Source: Betaproteobacteria bacterium (lineage in GTDB: Bacteria; Pseudomonadota; Gammaproteobacteria; Burkholderiales; Burkholderiaceae_E). From it: a stretch of 49,862 nt of DNA. Shown in pieces: positions 1-10,619 of this stretch. The stretch is from positions 1 through 49,862 of the forward strand of contig VGHA01000014.1 in NCBI GenBank assembly GCA_016868375.1, written 5' to 3'. The notes beneath the pieces were generated by a model. That model did not search any database, was not told the DNA's origin, and worked only from the letters and a program-made list of their open reading frames with translations. A program made the translations under genes and the position numbers. Within the stretch, counting starts at the first letter, position 1. Each line of letters begins with the position of its first letter.

Positions 1-668
1 TGGCGATCGCCGCCAGCGGACTCGTGCTGTGGCTGCTCGCCTGGGTGGCATGCAGCGTCGTGGCCTCGGACAACGCCACACTCACCGACATGGCGCGCTT
101 TTTCACGCAGGCCGCGCTCGTGACCTTTGGTGGCGCGTATGCGGTGCTGCCCTATGTGCACCAGGCGGCCGTTGAACACTATGGCTGGCTGAGCGCCGCG
201 CAGATGCTTGATGCGCTCGCGCTGGGCGAAACCACGCCGGGCCCGCTGATCATGATCGTGGCATTCGTTGGATTCGTGGGCGGCTGGACCCAACAGATCT
301 TCGGGGCGACAAGCCTCGCTGCCGCAGGCTCGGCTGCCGCGCTGGCGGCCACCTTCTTCACGTTTCTGCCCTCCTTCATTTTTATTCTGGTGGGCGGCCC
401 GCTGGTGGAATCAACCCGAAGCCTGCCGCGGCTCGACGCCGCGCTGTCGGCTGTCATGGCTGCGGTGGTGGGCGTGATCGCGAGCCTGTCGCTGACGCTC
501 GCTCAGGCAGTGCTGGTTCGCAGCGCTGACGGGTCATTCGACTGGGCTGCGCTAGCGGCAACCGGGCTGGCGGTCTGGCTGCTGGCCGTCAGGAAACTGC
601 CGGTGATCACCACGATCGCGCTGTTTGGCGCGGCAGGTGTTGCCTTGCGGCTCGCGGGTCTGCGCTAG
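1..668 (+). CDS. chrA: Chromate transporter, ChrA family (3' part only)
   Basis: Open from the left edge (frame starts at base 3), so the start lies outside the window; 221 residues are visible. The protein is almost wholly hydrophobic, with several membrane segments. It carries the hallmarks of a CHR domain: a phenylalanine-glycine-glycine segment followed by AVLPYV, then GETTPGPL leading into a glycine-rich helix. Full ChrA proteins are about 400 residues made of two such domains, so this is probably the second domain. The family exports chromate or a related oxyanion at the inner membrane. The stop is TAG at 666-668, and metW ends convergently 18 bases further on. The substrate is known only for some family members, so chromate export is inferred from homology. 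Confidence 0.88.
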   Translation, partial: AIAASGLVLWLLAWVACSVVASDNATLTDMARFFTQAALVTFGGAYAVLPYVHQAAVEHYGWLSAAQMLDALALGETTPGPLIMIVAFVGFVGGWTQQIFGATSLAAAGSAAALAATFFTFLPSFIFILVGGPLVESTRSLPRLDAALSAVMAAVVGVIASLSLTLAQAVLVRSADGSFDWAALAATGLAVWLLAVRKLPVITTIALFGAAGVALRLAGLR

Positions 669-686
669 CGGCAGCCCCGCGCCGGC

Positions 687-1304
687 TTAGCCGCGTCGAA
701 AGCTATAGATAGCCTGGGTGGCGCGCAGCCCCGGCAGGCGCGCAATCGGCTGACCGTTGGCGAGGAAAGCCCGGCGAATGATTGACAGTTCGAGCCGCGC
801 CAGAAACTCCTCGAAATCGCGCACGGTGGCCAGATGCAGATTGGGGGTGTCATACCACTGATAGGGCATCTCGCGTGATACCGGCATCCGCCCCATCAGA
901 ATCGACCAGGCGTGATACCAGTGGCCGAAATTGGGAATGGACACAATGCCCTGCGCAGCCACCTGGCTCATTTCGGCCAGCACTTTCTCGGTTTGATGCG
1001 TGGCCTGCAGCGCCATCGACAGCACCACGACATCGAAGGCGCCTGCGCCAAACATGCCAAGCCCGGCCTCGATGTCGCGCTGAATGACATCGACACCGCG
1101 ACGCACGCACGCCAGCACTCGCGCATCATCGATCTCAACACCGTAGCCGGTACAGCCGCGCTCGCGGCTCAGGTAATCGAGCAAGGCGCCGTCGCCGCAG
1201 CCAAGATCAAGCACCCGGGCGCCCTGCGGAATCCATTGTGCGATCAGCGCCAGATCGGGGCGCAGCGGCAGCTGCTGAGTGGGACGGGTGGTGGTGTCAC
1301 TCAC
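687..1304 (-). CDS. metW: Methionine biosynthesis protein MetW
   Basis: A 205-residue class I SAM-methyltransferase-fold protein. The SAM-binding signature VLDLGCGDG is at residues 31-39. The segment [12 protein letters not shown] and the short C-terminal half are typical of MetW. I chose the GTG at 1304, which overlaps the metX stop in an 8-base GTGAGTGA; the frame runs further upstream but only inside metX. MetW is known to partner MetX in Proteobacteria and is needed for homoserine acylation; it is not thought to be a classical methyltransferase. The overlap implies translational coupling, so the two proteins are probably made together. Confidence 0.93.
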   Translation of the reverse strand: MSDTTTRPTQQLPLRPDLALIAQWIPQGARVLDLGCGDGALLDYLSRERGCTGYGVEIDDARVLACVRRGVDVIQRDIEAGLGMFGAGAFDVVVLSMALQATHQTEKVLAEMSQVAAQGIVSIPNFGHWYHAWSILMGRMPVSREMPYQWYDTPNLHLATVRDFEEFLARLELSIIRRAFLANGQPIARLPGLRATQAIYSFRRG

Positions 1305-2460
1305 GATCGCCCCCTGCGGCGCATTCGGCTGCGATTCGCTCAAAGTAGGATCGGATGATCGCGTGATATTGCGGATCTTCCAGCAGAAACGCGTCATGCC
1401 CGTGCGGCGCATTGATTTCGGCGTAGCTGACGCGTCGGCCGGCCTTCAACAAAGCCTGGACGATTTCACGGCTGCGCTCGGGCGCAAACCGCCAATCGGT
1501 GGTGAAGGAGGCGATCAGAAAGGCCGCATGCGCCTTCCCCAACACCTGTGACAGATCGCCGCCGGCGTGACGTGCCGGGTCAAAATAATCCAATGCGCGG
1601 GTGATCAGAAGATAGGTGTTCGCATCAAAGTAGCGGGCGAATTTTTCACCCTGGTAGCGCAGATACGATTCGATTTCGAACTCGACATCGAATGTAAAAC
1701 GGTAGTCGCCTGGTTGCGCGCGTTCGGCGTTGTCGCGCAGCGCCCGGCCGAATTTTTCAGCCATCGAATCATCAGACAGATAGGTGATGTGTCCGATCAT
1801 GCGCGCGACCTGCAGCCCGCGCGACGGCACCACGCCGTGATCGTAAAAGCGGCCGCCGTGAAACTCGGGATCGGTAAGAATCGCGCGCCTCGCCACCTCG
1901 TTGAACGCGATGTTCTGTGCCGACAGGCGAGGAGCCGAGGCGATGGCCACGCAATGCCGCAGTCGCTCCGGATACAGAGTGCTCCACGCAAGCGCCTGCA
2001 TGCCGCCCAGGCTTCCGCCCATCACCGCGGCGAAGCGATCGATGCCCAGCCGGTCGGCCAACCGCGCCTGGCTGTGCACCCAGTCCTCAACGGTGACCAC
2101 CGGAAAATCGGGGCCATAGGGCTTGCCGGTGGCCGGATTGATGGACATCGGGCCCGTGGAGCCGAAACAGCTGCCCAGATTGTTCACGCCAATCACGAAA
2201 AACCGCCGGGTATCGACGGGCTTGCCAGGCCCCACCATGTTGTCCCACCAGCCGATGTCATCTGGATCGAGCGACGACACGCCAGCGACATGGTGCGAGG
2301 CATTCAGCGCATGGCACACCAGCACCGCGTTGCTGCCGTCAGCGTTGGGCTCGCCATAGGTTTCATAGACGAGCTCATAGTCGCTGATCGATGCGCCGCT
2401 GGATAATGCAAGCGGCGCATCGAAGCGAATGCGTTGTGGCTCAACTGCTGATGCGGTCAT
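1297..2460 (-). CDS. metX: Homoserine O-acyltransferase MetX
   Basis: An alpha/beta-hydrolase of 387 residues that acylates homoserine, the first committed step of methionine synthesis. Visible marks are the GGSLGGMQ nucleophile elbow with Ser150, the conserved [12 protein letters not shown] segment near residues 93-104, and a C-terminal [10 protein letters not shown] stretch with the catalytic His. I chose the ATG at 2460 because homology begins just after it; an upstream in-frame extension would run through the terminator hairpin. Proteobacterial MetX proteins paired with MetW often use succinyl-CoA, so acetyl versus succinyl specificity cannot be decided here. metW follows with an 8-base overlap. 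A hairpin plus T-run ends only about 21 bases before the start codon, which suggests leader control. Confidence 0.95.
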   Translation of the reverse strand: MTASAVEPQRIRFDAPLALSSGASISDYELVYETYGEPNADGSNAVLVCHALNASHHVAGVSSLDPDDIGWWDNMVGPGKPVDTRRFFVIGVNNLGSCFGSTGPMSINPATGKPYGPDFPVVTVEDWVHSQARLADRLGIDRFAAVMGGSLGGMQALAWSTLYPERLRHCVAIASAPRLSAQNIAFNEVARRAILTDPEFHGGRFYDHGVVPSRGLQVARMIGHITYLSDDSMAEKFGRALRDNAERAQPGDYRFTFDVEFEIESYLRYQGEKFARYFDANTYLLITRALDYFDPARHAGGDLSQVLGKAHAAFLIASFTTDWRFAPERSREIVQALLKAGRRVSYAEINAPHGHDAFLLEDPQYHAIIRSYFERIAAECAAGGDRE

Positions 2461-2481
2461 CGGAGCTCGGAAAAACGGCAG

Positions 2482-2527
2482 GCCCAAAAAACAAAAACCC
2501 GACCGGCTTGCTGGCTGCGGGTCGGGT
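2482..2527 (-). terminator. Intrinsic terminator or attenuator before metX
   Basis: On the minus strand an 8-bp stem (ACCCGACC at 2497-2504 on the plus strand pairing with GGTCGGGT at 2520-2527, 15-base loop) is followed directly by TTTTTGTTTTTT. It lies about 107 bases after the ptsI stop and about 21 bases before the metX ATG. It could simply end the gsh-pts operon. However, so little room remains before metX that the metX promoter probably lies upstream of it, which would make it an attenuator in the metXW leader. Confidence 0.75.
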
Positions 2528-2633
2528 GGGGCTGCGTCCACACCGCTTTAGCCGTATTTGTTACGCGCCCGCAAGCTAGTCTTCAAATCGGCGCGACAGA
2601 ACTGCATGAAGTTTAGCTGAGCGTGGCGATCCG

Positions 2634-4394
2634 TCAAATCGCGGTCGGGGTGCTCGCAACCTGTGGCTGACCTTTTACAAGTCGCTTGCGCGCGGCGGCA
2701 GCGCGCACCGGATCATCACCTGCCACAATTCGGGCCACCTTTGGCGCGAGCCAGCCGATATCGGCTTGCAGGATCTCCCGCTTGACGCGCAGCAGGCTCG
2801 CCGGGTGCATCGAGAACTCGGTAAGCCCCATGCCGAGCAACAACGCCGTGGCCTGCCAGTCGCCGGCCATTTCGCCACAGACCGATACGGGTCGATTGGC
2901 TTTGCGCGCGGCGCGAATCGTGCCCGCGACCAGTCGCAATACCGCGGGGTGAAAGGGGTCGTAGAGCGACGCGACTTCATGATCGGAACGATCGATCGCG
3001 AGCGCGTATTGGATCAGATCGTTGGTGCCAATCGAGAGAAAGTCGAGCCGCCGCGCAAAGTAGGACGCGCAAAGCGCTGCCGCGGGCACCTCGATCATCG
3101 CGCCCACCGGCAGTGCGGGATCAAAGGGATGGCCGGCAGCCCGCAGCTGGCCGCGCGCCTGCGCAAGCAACCGCAGCAGGCTGTCGACCTCATGGTGGTG
3201 GGCGATCATCGGCACCAGCAGCCTGACCGGGCCGATCGCCGATACCCGCAGAATCGCGCGCAGCTGCGCGAGAAACACCTGGGGCTGGGCGAGGCTGTAA
3301 CGAATCGCCCGACGGCCGAGTGCCGGATTGGTGGCCACTGCGGCGGGAAACGAGACCGATGCCGCGGACTCGAGCGCTTTATCAGCGCCGACATCAATAG
3401 TGCGAATCGTGACGAGGCGACCGCGCATCGCACGCACCACCTGCCGGTAGGCTTCAAACTGCTCGTCTTCGCTCGGCAACTCGCGTCGGTTCATGAACAA
3501 AAACTCGGAGCGAAACAGCCCCACACCCGCAGCGCCTGATTCAGCGGCCTCAAGCGCTTCGTCGGGCCGCTCAATATTGACCTGAAGCGAAATCGGGTGA
3601 CCGTCGCGTGTCACGGTGGCAAGCCCCGCGAGCCGCTGGAGCTGCGCGAGCTCGCGCTCGCCCGCGACCTGCCGCAAGCGATAGTCGGCCAGTACCGCGG
3701 CATCGGGCGCGACGATCAGGACGCCGGCATCGCCATCCAGAATCAGCCAATCATCGTCCTGCACCTGCGAGCGAACGCTTTCCAACCCCAGTACTGCCGG
3801 CACATTCATGCTGCGTGCAAGGATGGCTGTGTGCGAGGTGGCACCGCCCAGGTCAATGGCGAAACCCAGTGCGCTTCGCATCGTGAGCATATCGGCCGGC
3901 GAAATGTCTTCGGCGACGAAAATCGCGGGCTCATTGCCATCGGCCAGCCGCCCGCCCATTCCGGCAAGCGCGCGCATCACCCGATCGGCCACCTGCTGCA
4001 CATCGCGGCCGCGCTCGCGCAAGTACGCGTCATCGAGCGCTTCGAACTGCGCAGCCAGGTGGCCCGCCTGCGCCGACATCGCCCACTCAGCGTTCCATAA
4101 GTGTTCGGCAATCACCTCGCGCGCCGCCCCGCTGAAGGCGAGGTCATCGAGGATCATTGCATGAACTTCAAGGAGTGCAGCCGCTTCGGTGGGCGCACCT
4201 TCGGGAAGGCTCGCGGCAAGCCCGGTAAGTTCAGCTTTGACGCGATCAATCGCCTGGGCAAGCCGCGCCTGCTCAGCGACAACCTCGGTGGCTTCAAGAC
4301 GCCGCCTTGGCACGTCGCGACTGGCCACCTCGAGCACACGGGCACGCCCAATCGCGATACCGCCGCCGATTCCGGTGCCCTGAAAGCTCAACAC
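2634..4394 (-). CDS. ptsI: Phosphoenolpyruvate-protein phosphotransferase (PTS enzyme I)
   Basis: Cytoplasmic enzyme I, 586 residues, which passes phosphate from PEP to HPr. The phosphorylated His188 lies in GGATSHTAILAR. The PEP-binding signature DFLSIGTNDLIQYALAIDR and the downstream VCGEMAG with its conserved Cys are both present. The start is taken as GTG at 4394, one base after the ptsH stop, with a GAGGAG ribosome-binding site inside the end of ptsH; a TTG at 4391 is an alternative. The length is normal for EI. No sugar permease (EIIB/C/D) is encoded nearby, so the relay EI-HPr-EIIA is probably regulatory, as in many betaproteobacteria. Confidence 0.96.
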   Translation of the reverse strand: MLSFQGTGIGGGIAIGRARVLEVASRDVPRRRLEATEVVAEQARLAQAIDRVKAELTGLAASLPEGAPTEAAALLEVHAMILDDLAFSGAAREVIAEHLWNAEWAMSAQAGHLAAQFEALDDAYLRERGRDVQQVADRVMRALAGMGGRLADGNEPAIFVAEDISPADMLTMRSALGFAIDLGGATSHTAILARSMNVPAVLGLESVRSQVQDDDWLILDGDAGVLIVAPDAAVLADYRLRQVAGERELAQLQRLAGLATVTRDGHPISLQVNIERPDEALEAAESGAAGVGLFRSEFLFMNRRELPSEDEQFEAYRQVVRAMRGRLVTIRTIDVGADKALESAASVSFPAAVATNPALGRRAIRYSLAQPQVFLAQLRAILRVSAIGPVRLLVPMIAHHHEVDSLLRLLAQARGQLRAAGHPFDPALPVGAMIEVPAAALCASYFARRLDFLSIGTNDLIQYALAIDRSDHEVASLYDPFHPAVLRLVAGTIRAARKANRPVSVCGEMAGDWQATALLLGMGLTEFSMHPASLLRVKREILQADIGWLAPKVARIVAGDDPVRAAAARKRLVKGQPQVASTPTAI

Positions 4395-4395
4395 G

Positions 4396-4665
4396 CTACA
4401 GCTCCTCGCCGAATCCCGAGGCAATCAAATCGACAACAGCTTTCACCGCTTCGTCGGCGTCGACGCCGTCTGCCTCAACTGCCAGCGTACTGCCGCGCGC
4501 TGCTGCAAGCATCATCACCCCCATGATGCTCTTGGCATTGACTCGCCGCGTGTTGCGCGAAAGCCAGACCTCGGACCGGAACCGCCCGGCCGTCGCCGTC
4601 AGCTTGGCCGACGGTCGGGCGTGCAGGCCCAGCCGGTTGACGACGGTGACCTCAGCGCGTGCCAT
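4396..4665 (-). CDS. ptsH: Phosphocarrier protein HPr
   Basis: An 89-residue HPr. The active site GLHARPSAK places the phosphorylated histidine at position 15. NAKSIMGVMML places the regulatory serine at position 46, the site used by HPr kinase where that enzyme exists. The ATG at 4665 is preceded by AGGAGG. The gene starts inside the last 14 bases of the EIIA gene and ends one base before ptsI, so the three PTS genes are translationally linked. Its role is to carry phosphate from EI to the mannose-type EIIA encoded upstream. Confidence 0.96.
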   Translation of the reverse strand: MARAEVTVVNRLGLHARPSAKLTATAGRFRSEVWLSRNTRRVNAKSIMGVMMLAAARGSTLAVEADGVDADEAVKAVVDLIASGFGEEL

Positions 4666-5092
4666 CTCGGGCCTCCTGGGGGGTTGCCTGTGAGTCGCCG
4701 AGATCGGCGCCATCCACCAACCGTATTGCGCGCTGACCCGACTCGATCAGCGTATCGATCAGTTCATCCACCGGTCCGCGGCGGTTGCCCAGCGCCTTGA
4801 TCAAGAGCGGCAGATTGACGCCCGCCACCACCACCACGCGGTCGCGCTCGGCGAGCTGCGTGGCGATCCGCGACGGCGTGGCGCCAAACACATCGGTGAG
4901 CACGATCACGCCGCTGCCGTCGTTGATACGCGCGAGCAGTTCGCGTGCGGCGTTGAGCGCCACATCCGGATCCTCGTCGGGAATGACATCGAGCGCGGCA
5001 AGCTGAACCGGCAAGCGGCCAAAGATGTGTCGCGTGCAATTGAGCAAAGCCGTGCCGAGCGGCTCATGCGATACCAGCAGAATTCCTATCAT
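4652..5092 (-). CDS. PTS EIIA component, mannose family
   Basis: A 146-residue EIIA of the mannose/fructose (ManX-like) family. The N-terminus MIGILLVSHEPLG puts the phosphorylation histidine at residue 9, and the domain runs through VIVLTDVFGATPSRIA and VNLPLLIKAL. It stands alone, without an EIIB domain, so it is not a complete transporter component. It sits between gshB (19-base gap) and ptsH (14-base overlap). In other betaproteobacteria the same arrangement forms an incomplete PTS thought to have a signalling role; what it controls here is not visible. Confidence 0.9.
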   Translation of the reverse strand: MIGILLVSHEPLGTALLNCTRHIFGRLPVQLAALDVIPDEDPDVALNAARELLARINDGSGVIVLTDVFGATPSRIATQLAERDRVVVVAGVNLPLLIKALGNRRGPVDELIDTLIESGQRAIRLVDGADLGDSQATPQEARDGTR

Positions 5093-5111
5093 CGTCGATC
5101 GGGCGCGGCTG

Positions 5112-6080
5112 TCAGAGCGCCGGTCGCGGCAGCGCGTTGGCGCGTTCAAGCGCATCGATGAACATTGCCGCGACATCAAAGCCGGTTTGTGCGGTGATCT
5201 CGCGGAAACAGGTCGGGCTGGTGACGTTGATTTCGGTGAGGTTGTCGCCGATGACATCAAGCCCGACCAGCAGCAGGCCCCGTTCGGCCAGAACGGGTGC
5301 CAGCGCCTGTGCAATCTCGCGATCGCGTGCAGCGAGCGGTCGGGCCACGCCGCGGCCGCCGGCGGCAAGATTGCCGCGGAATTCACCTGCCTGCGGAATG
5401 CGCGCAAGACAATAGGGCACCACCTCGCCCCCGATCAGCAGCACCCGCTTGTCGCCCTCTGTGATGGCCGGAATGAAGCGCTGCGCCATGACTGTGCGAT
5501 CGCCAAACCGGTTCATGGTTTCGATGATCACCGACAGGTTCGGGTCATCGGCGCGCGCCCGGAACACCGACATGCCGCCCATGCCGTCGAGCAGCTTGAA
5601 CACCGCCTCGCGATGTTCGGACACGAAATCGCGAAGATCCTGGGCACTGCGGGTCACGATGGTGGGTGCGGTGAACTGCGGAAACTCAAGAATGGCGAGT
5701 TTCTCGTTGTGATTGCGCACGGCGCGAGGATCGTTGTAGATGCGCGCCCCCTCACGCTGCGCCTGCTCAAGCAGCCAGGTGGATGCCACATACTCCATAT
5801 CGAAGGGCGGATCTTTTCGCATCAGCACCGCATCGAATTGGGCAAGCGGTTCATCTTGGATCGGACCCAGCGACCACCAGGGGTCGCGCTCGCCTGAGGG
5901 GTCGGTGATCGATAGCGACGCTGCTTGGGCGCGTATTCGGCCGCCGCGCGAAGCAAGCGCATGCTGCTCGCAGAAATAAAGCGCGTGGCCGCGCCGTGCG
6001 GCCTCAAGCATCATCGCAAAAGTGGAGTCTTTGTAAGGCTTGAACGACGCAAGCGGATCGGCGATGACAAGGAGTCGCAT
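5112..6080 (-). CDS. gshB: Glutathione synthase
   Basis: An ATP-grasp ligase of 322 residues that joins glycine to gamma-glutamylcysteine. Typical segments are [21 protein letters not shown] at the N-terminus, [11 protein letters not shown], the ATP-grasp [13 protein letters not shown], and [20 protein letters not shown] near the C-terminus. I chose the ATG at 6080, where homology starts. An ATG at 6095 overlapping the gshA stop is possible and would add five residues. gshA lies 7 bases upstream, so the two glutathione steps are co-transcribed and run on into the PTS genes. Confidence 0.95.
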   Translation of the reverse strand: MRLLVIADPLASFKPYKDSTFAMMLEAARRGHALYFCEQHALASRGGRIRAQAASLSITDPSGERDPWWSLGPIQDEPLAQFDAVLMRKDPPFDMEYVASTWLLEQAQREGARIYNDPRAVRNHNEKLAILEFPQFTAPTIVTRSAQDLRDFVSEHREAVFKLLDGMGGMSVFRARADDPNLSVIIETMNRFGDRTVMAQRFIPAITEGDKRVLLIGGEVVPYCLARIPQAGEFRGNLAAGGRGVARPLAARDREIAQALAPVLAERGLLLVGLDVIGDNLTEINVTSPTCFREITAQTGFDVAAMFIDALERANALPRPAL

Positions 6081-6087
6081 GGTGGGC

Positions 6088-7380
6088 TCAGCCATGACGC
6101 GAGGGATCAGGGTCGGTCTGTTCAAGCTCTACGGACGCCGCAAGCAGCGCGAGCCGCGCCACCACGCCGTAGGCGTAGAAGCGGTTGGGCGCCGAATCGG
6201 GGTCGCTTTGTGTATCGGGCAGGTTGCAGCTTGATGCAAACGGCAATGGCACAAAGTGCATGCCGGGGGCGTTCAGATTTTCGTCGCGGCCGCGTGACGC
6301 GTGCACACGATAAAAACCACCCACCACGTACCGGTCGATCATGTAAACCACAGGCTCGGCAATACCGCCCTCCACCGACTCAACCGTGTGTACGCCTTCC
6401 TGCAAAATCACGTCACTGACCTGCAGGCCTTCTTTGACCACCGCCATCTTGTTGCGCTGCTTGCGGTTCAAATTGCGCACTTCAGCGGGGTCTTTGACGG
6501 ACATCACGCCCATCCCATACGTGCCCGCGTCCGCCTTCACAATGACAAAAGGCGTCTCGTCGATGTTGTACTCGCGGTATTTGGCCCGAATCTGACTGAG
6601 CAGTGTCTCAACCCCGGTGGCCAGGCATTCTTCGCCCTCTCGCGCCTGAAAGTCAATCTTGGTGCAGGCCGCAAAATACGGATTGACCAGCCACGGATCG
6701 ATATCGAGCAGCTTGGCAAAGCGCTTGGCCACCTCGTTGTACGCGGCGAAGTGGCGGGTTTTTCGGCGAACCGACCAGCCGGCGTGAAGCGGAGGCAGCA
6801 GTACCTGCTCGGACAGGTCAGCGAGCAGCGCGGGCGTGCCTGCCGACAAATCGTTGTTGAGCAGGATTGCGCAGGGATCAAACCCCTCGAGCGACACGCG
6901 CCGACCGATGCGGCGAATCGGCTCCAGCTGCAGGGTCTGACCGTCGGGCAGGTCGAGCGTGGTGGGGCCTGTGATTTCCGGGTTCAGCGACCCCAGGCGC
7001 ACATCCAGACCCGTCTGCCTGAGAATCTGCCGCAGCCGCACCACGTTTTGCAGGTAGTAGGTGTTGCGCGTGTGGTTCTCTGGGATCAGCAGCAGGTTTC
7101 GCGCGTCGGGGCAGTATTTTTCAATGGCTGCCATGGCTGCCTGCACCGCCAGCGGCAACATGGGCTCGGACAGATTATTGAATCCACCCGGGAACAGATT
7201 GGTATCAACCGGCGCAAGCTTGAACCCGGCGTTGCGAAGGTCGACCGAGCCGTAGAACGGCGGCGTGTGATCCTGCCACTCCAGGCGAAACCATCGTTCG
7301 ATCTGGGCGGTGGCAGCAAGCATCCGACGCTCGAGATCGAGCAGCGGGCCGGATTGAGCGGTAACAAGGTGCGGAACCAT
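6088..7380 (-). CDS. gshA: Glutamate-cysteine ligase, proteobacterial GshA type
   Basis: A 430-residue glutamate-cysteine ligase of the short type found in Betaproteobacteria and Acidithiobacillus, not the E. coli GshA family. Recognisable segments are [13 protein letters not shown] near the N-terminus, [32 protein letters not shown], and [17 protein letters not shown]. It makes gamma-glutamylcysteine, the first and usually rate-limiting step of glutathione synthesis. It is the first gene of the run into gshB and the PTS genes. Transcription from the amtB side is blocked by a strong hairpin terminator at 7494-7533, so a promoter should lie in 7381-7493. Confidence 0.94.
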   Translation of the reverse strand: MVPHLVTAQSGPLLDLERRMLAATAQIERWFRLEWQDHTPPFYGSVDLRNAGFKLAPVDTNLFPGGFNNLSEPMLPLAVQAAMAAIEKYCPDARNLLLIPENHTRNTYYLQNVVRLRQILRQTGLDVRLGSLNPEITGPTTLDLPDGQTLQLEPIRRIGRRVSLEGFDPCAILLNNDLSAGTPALLADLSEQVLLPPLHAGWSVRRKTRHFAAYNEVAKRFAKLLDIDPWLVNPYFAACTKIDFQAREGEECLATGVETLLSQIRAKYREYNIDETPFVIVKADAGTYGMGVMSVKDPAEVRNLNRKQRNKMAVVKEGLQVSDVILQEGVHTVESVEGGIAEPVVYMIDRYVVGGFYRVHASRGRDENLNAPGMHFVPLPFASSCNLPDTQSDPDSAPNRFYAYGVVARLALLAASVELEQTDPDPSRHG

Positions 7381-7493
7381 GGGCGCAGAGCCGGGGCTGC
7401 GCCGGGCAGTGCGACATCCCGGGGCGCGCCCGCCTTCTCAGTTGACTGACGGACCCCAATTCTACTTGGCTCGTCGCCGGCAGCCCGAAGCGC

Positions 7494-7533
7494 CTTGTCA
7501 AACGAAACGGGGCGCGATCGCTCGCGCCCCGTT
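7494..7533 (-). terminator. Rho-independent terminator after amtB
   Basis: A perfect 12-bp inverted repeat (arms 7506-7517 and 7522-7533, 4-base loop, very GC-rich), followed on the minus strand by GTTTCGTTTGAC. It lies 20 bases downstream of the amtB stop and ends the torF-glnK-amtB transcript before gshA. Confidence 0.8.
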
Positions 7534-7552
7534 GGTGAAGGCTGACCTGCGA

Positions 7553-9118
7553 TCAGCGGTGATACGCAGTTTCACCGTGCGAGGCAATATCCAGTCCCTC
7601 GCGCTCTTCATCTTCAGCGACCCTGAGACCGATCAGCAGGTCGACGATCTTGAAGGCGATGAACGCCACGACCGCTGACAGGGCCACCGTGATCAGCACG
7701 CCCTGAAGCTGGATCCAGACCTGAGATCCGACCGAGTACTCGGGGTTGGGCACGTTCTTCACGTAGTCAAAGATGCCGGTGCCGCCCAGCGTGGGGGATG
7801 CGAACACGCCAGTCAGGAGGGCACCAACAGTACCGCCCACACCGTGCACGCCAAACACATCAAGCGAGTCGTCGGCACCCAGCATCCGCTTGAGGCCATT
7901 GACGCCCCACAGACACAGCACGCCCGACACCAGGCCGATGATCAGCGCGCCCATCGGACCCACGAATCCGCAGGCCGGGGTGATCGCTACCAGACCAGCG
8001 ACTGCGCCGGAGGCGGCACCCAGCATCGAGGGCTTACCTTTGCTTGACCACTCGCCCAATATCCAGGCAACCGTGGCAGCCGCGGTGGCAAACAGCGTGT
8101 TGACGAATGCAAGCGCCGCGGTGCCGTTGGCTTCGAGGTTGGAACCCGCGTTGAAGCCGAACCAGCCCACCCAGAGGAGCGATGCGCCAATCATGGTCAT
8201 CACGAGCGAGTGCGGTGCCATCGCTTCGCGGCCGTAACCAACGCGCTTGCCGATCACGTAAGCGCCCACCAGACCCGCCACGCCCGCGTTGATGTGCACC
8301 ACGGTGCCGCCAGCGAAGTCGAGCGCACCCTTGGCCCAGAGAAAGCCCGCGGCCGCGGTCACGGCTTCAAGCGACTTCTCATCGGTGATCGCATCCGGAC
8401 CCGCCCAGTACCACACCATATGCGCGGTCGGGATGTAGCAGAACGTGAACCACAGGGCCGAGAACAACAGCACGGCGGAAAACTTGGCCCGCTCTGCAAA
8501 GGCGCCCACGATCAGCGCACAGGTGATGGCGGCAAACGTTGCCTGGAATGCCACGAAGGTCAGCTCAGGAATGACGACACCCTTGCTGAATGTGGCTGCG
8601 ATCGAGTCAGGCGTGATGCCCTTCAGGAACAGTTTGTCAAAGGTTCCGTAGAAGCTGCCGTCACCGCCGAAGGCAAGCGTGTAGCCATAAATAGCCCACA
8701 GCACGCTGATCAGCGCGAAGATCGTGAACACCTGCATCAGAACCGACAGCATGTTCTTTGAGCGCACCAGGCCGCCGTAAAAAAGCGCGAGGCCGGGGAT
8801 GCACATCAGGATCACCAGCATGGTGGAGACCATCATCCACGCCGTATCAGCCTTGTTCGGGGTGGGCGGCGCAGCCTCCGCGGGCTTCGCACTGGCTGCG
8901 GCAGGGGCCGCGGCAGGGGCGCTTGCCTGCGCAAGCAGGACCGGCGCGGACGCCACAGACGTGTTCGCCTGCGCCAACAGAACGGCACCCGGTTGAGCCA
9001 TCACGGCCGAGGCCACTGCGTCAGATGCCGTGGCGGCAGGCGCCGACGCGAAGGTCGAGGCCATGGGCGCGCACAGGAGCGCTGCAGCCAGCGCCAGGAT
9101 TCGAATAATCGATTTCAT
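7553..9118 (-). CDS. amtB: Ammonium transporter AmtB
   Basis: An Amt/MEP channel of 521 residues with about eleven membrane helices. The twin pore histidines are at His275 (GGTVVHINAG) and His425 (VFGVHGVGG). The signature DFAGGTVVHINAG and the core LLWVGWFGFNAGS are intact. A signal peptide is followed by about 70 Ala/Pro-rich residues (roughly 22-90) before the first channel helix, longer than in E. coli AmtB and containing two VLLAQA copies. It lies 21 bases after glnK; GlnK gates AmtB by docking on its cytoplasmic face. Expression is probably under sigma-54/NtrC control from the promoter before the porin gene. Confidence 0.95.
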   Translation of the reverse strand: MKSIIRILALAAALLCAPMASTFASAPAATASDAVASAVMAQPGAVLLAQANTSVASAPVLLAQASAPAAAPAAASAKPAEAAPPTPNKADTAWMMVSTMLVILMCIPGLALFYGGLVRSKNMLSVLMQVFTIFALISVLWAIYGYTLAFGGDGSFYGTFDKLFLKGITPDSIAATFSKGVVIPELTFVAFQATFAAITCALIVGAFAERAKFSAVLLFSALWFTFCYIPTAHMVWYWAGPDAITDEKSLEAVTAAAGFLWAKGALDFAGGTVVHINAGVAGLVGAYVIGKRVGYGREAMAPHSLVMTMIGASLLWVGWFGFNAGSNLEANGTAALAFVNTLFATAAATVAWILGEWSSKGKPSMLGAASGAVAGLVAITPACGFVGPMGALIIGLVSGVLCLWGVNGLKRMLGADDSLDVFGVHGVGGTVGALLTGVFASPTLGGTGIFDYVKNVPNPEYSVGSQVWIQLQGVLITVALSAVVAFIAFKIVDLLIGLRVAEDEEREGLDIASHGETAYHR

Positions 9119-9139
9119 ATGAATTCTCCGTCTGGGCGC

Positions 9140-10339
<1,200 letters not shown>

Positions 10340-10380
10340 GGGGTTCTCCCAGGTGAGGAAAGGATTTGGAGAAACGATTT

Positions 10381-10396
10381 CGCATATCCCGTGCCA
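10381..10396 (-). promoter_or_regulatory. Sigma-54 promoter of the torF-glnK-amtB operon
   Basis: The minus strand reads TGGCACGGGATATGCG. The -24 half TGGCACG is perfect, the invariant GG and GC are separated by exactly 10 bases, and the -12 half ATGCG matches the core TGC. The predicted transcript would start near 10370, about 30 bases before the porin ATG. This fits nitrogen-limited expression of glnK-amtB. Confidence 0.72.
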
Positions 10397-10487
10397 GCCA
10401 ATCCGCACCATCGCGGCATGCCTAAGGCCCTCCCAACCCAACGCGCGCCCCAAAACAGGGCGGGAGCGGGCGCAGCGCGCCGTGTTC

Positions 10488-10502
10488 GCACCGGTTTGGG
10501 GC
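10488..10502. promoter_or_regulatory. Candidate NtrC enhancer site
   Basis: GCACC-GGTTT-GGGGC matches the core dyad GCACC-N5-GGTGC at 9 of 10 positions. It lies about 115-130 bases upstream of the expected sigma-54 start, a usual distance for NtrC sites. A weaker copy (7 of 10) is at 10405-10419. This is a motif match only. Confidence 0.4.
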
Positions 10503-10619
10503 GTCGGCGCGCGCCGGGCGCGTGCTAGAATCGCGACCCGTTTTTGAGAACGCCGCCCTGGCTAGCGCACGCTGGCTCAATCGACAGCCTGCGCCCGAAC
10601 CGCTCACGAGGAATTGCCG

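Noticed and set aside
3..10. Repeated GCGATCGC-type octamers across the window (HIP1-like)
   Set aside because: They seem to follow from GC-rich codon use; I could not count enrichment and see no ordered spacing.
6301..7449. 382-codon plus-strand frame opposite gshA
   Set aside because: Shadow of a well-supported gene; composition is not protein-like.
10405..10419. Second NtrC site near the sigma-54 promoter
   Set aside because: Matches only 7 of 10 core bases and lies just upstream of the -24 element, too close for a typical enhancer; mentioned only as weak.
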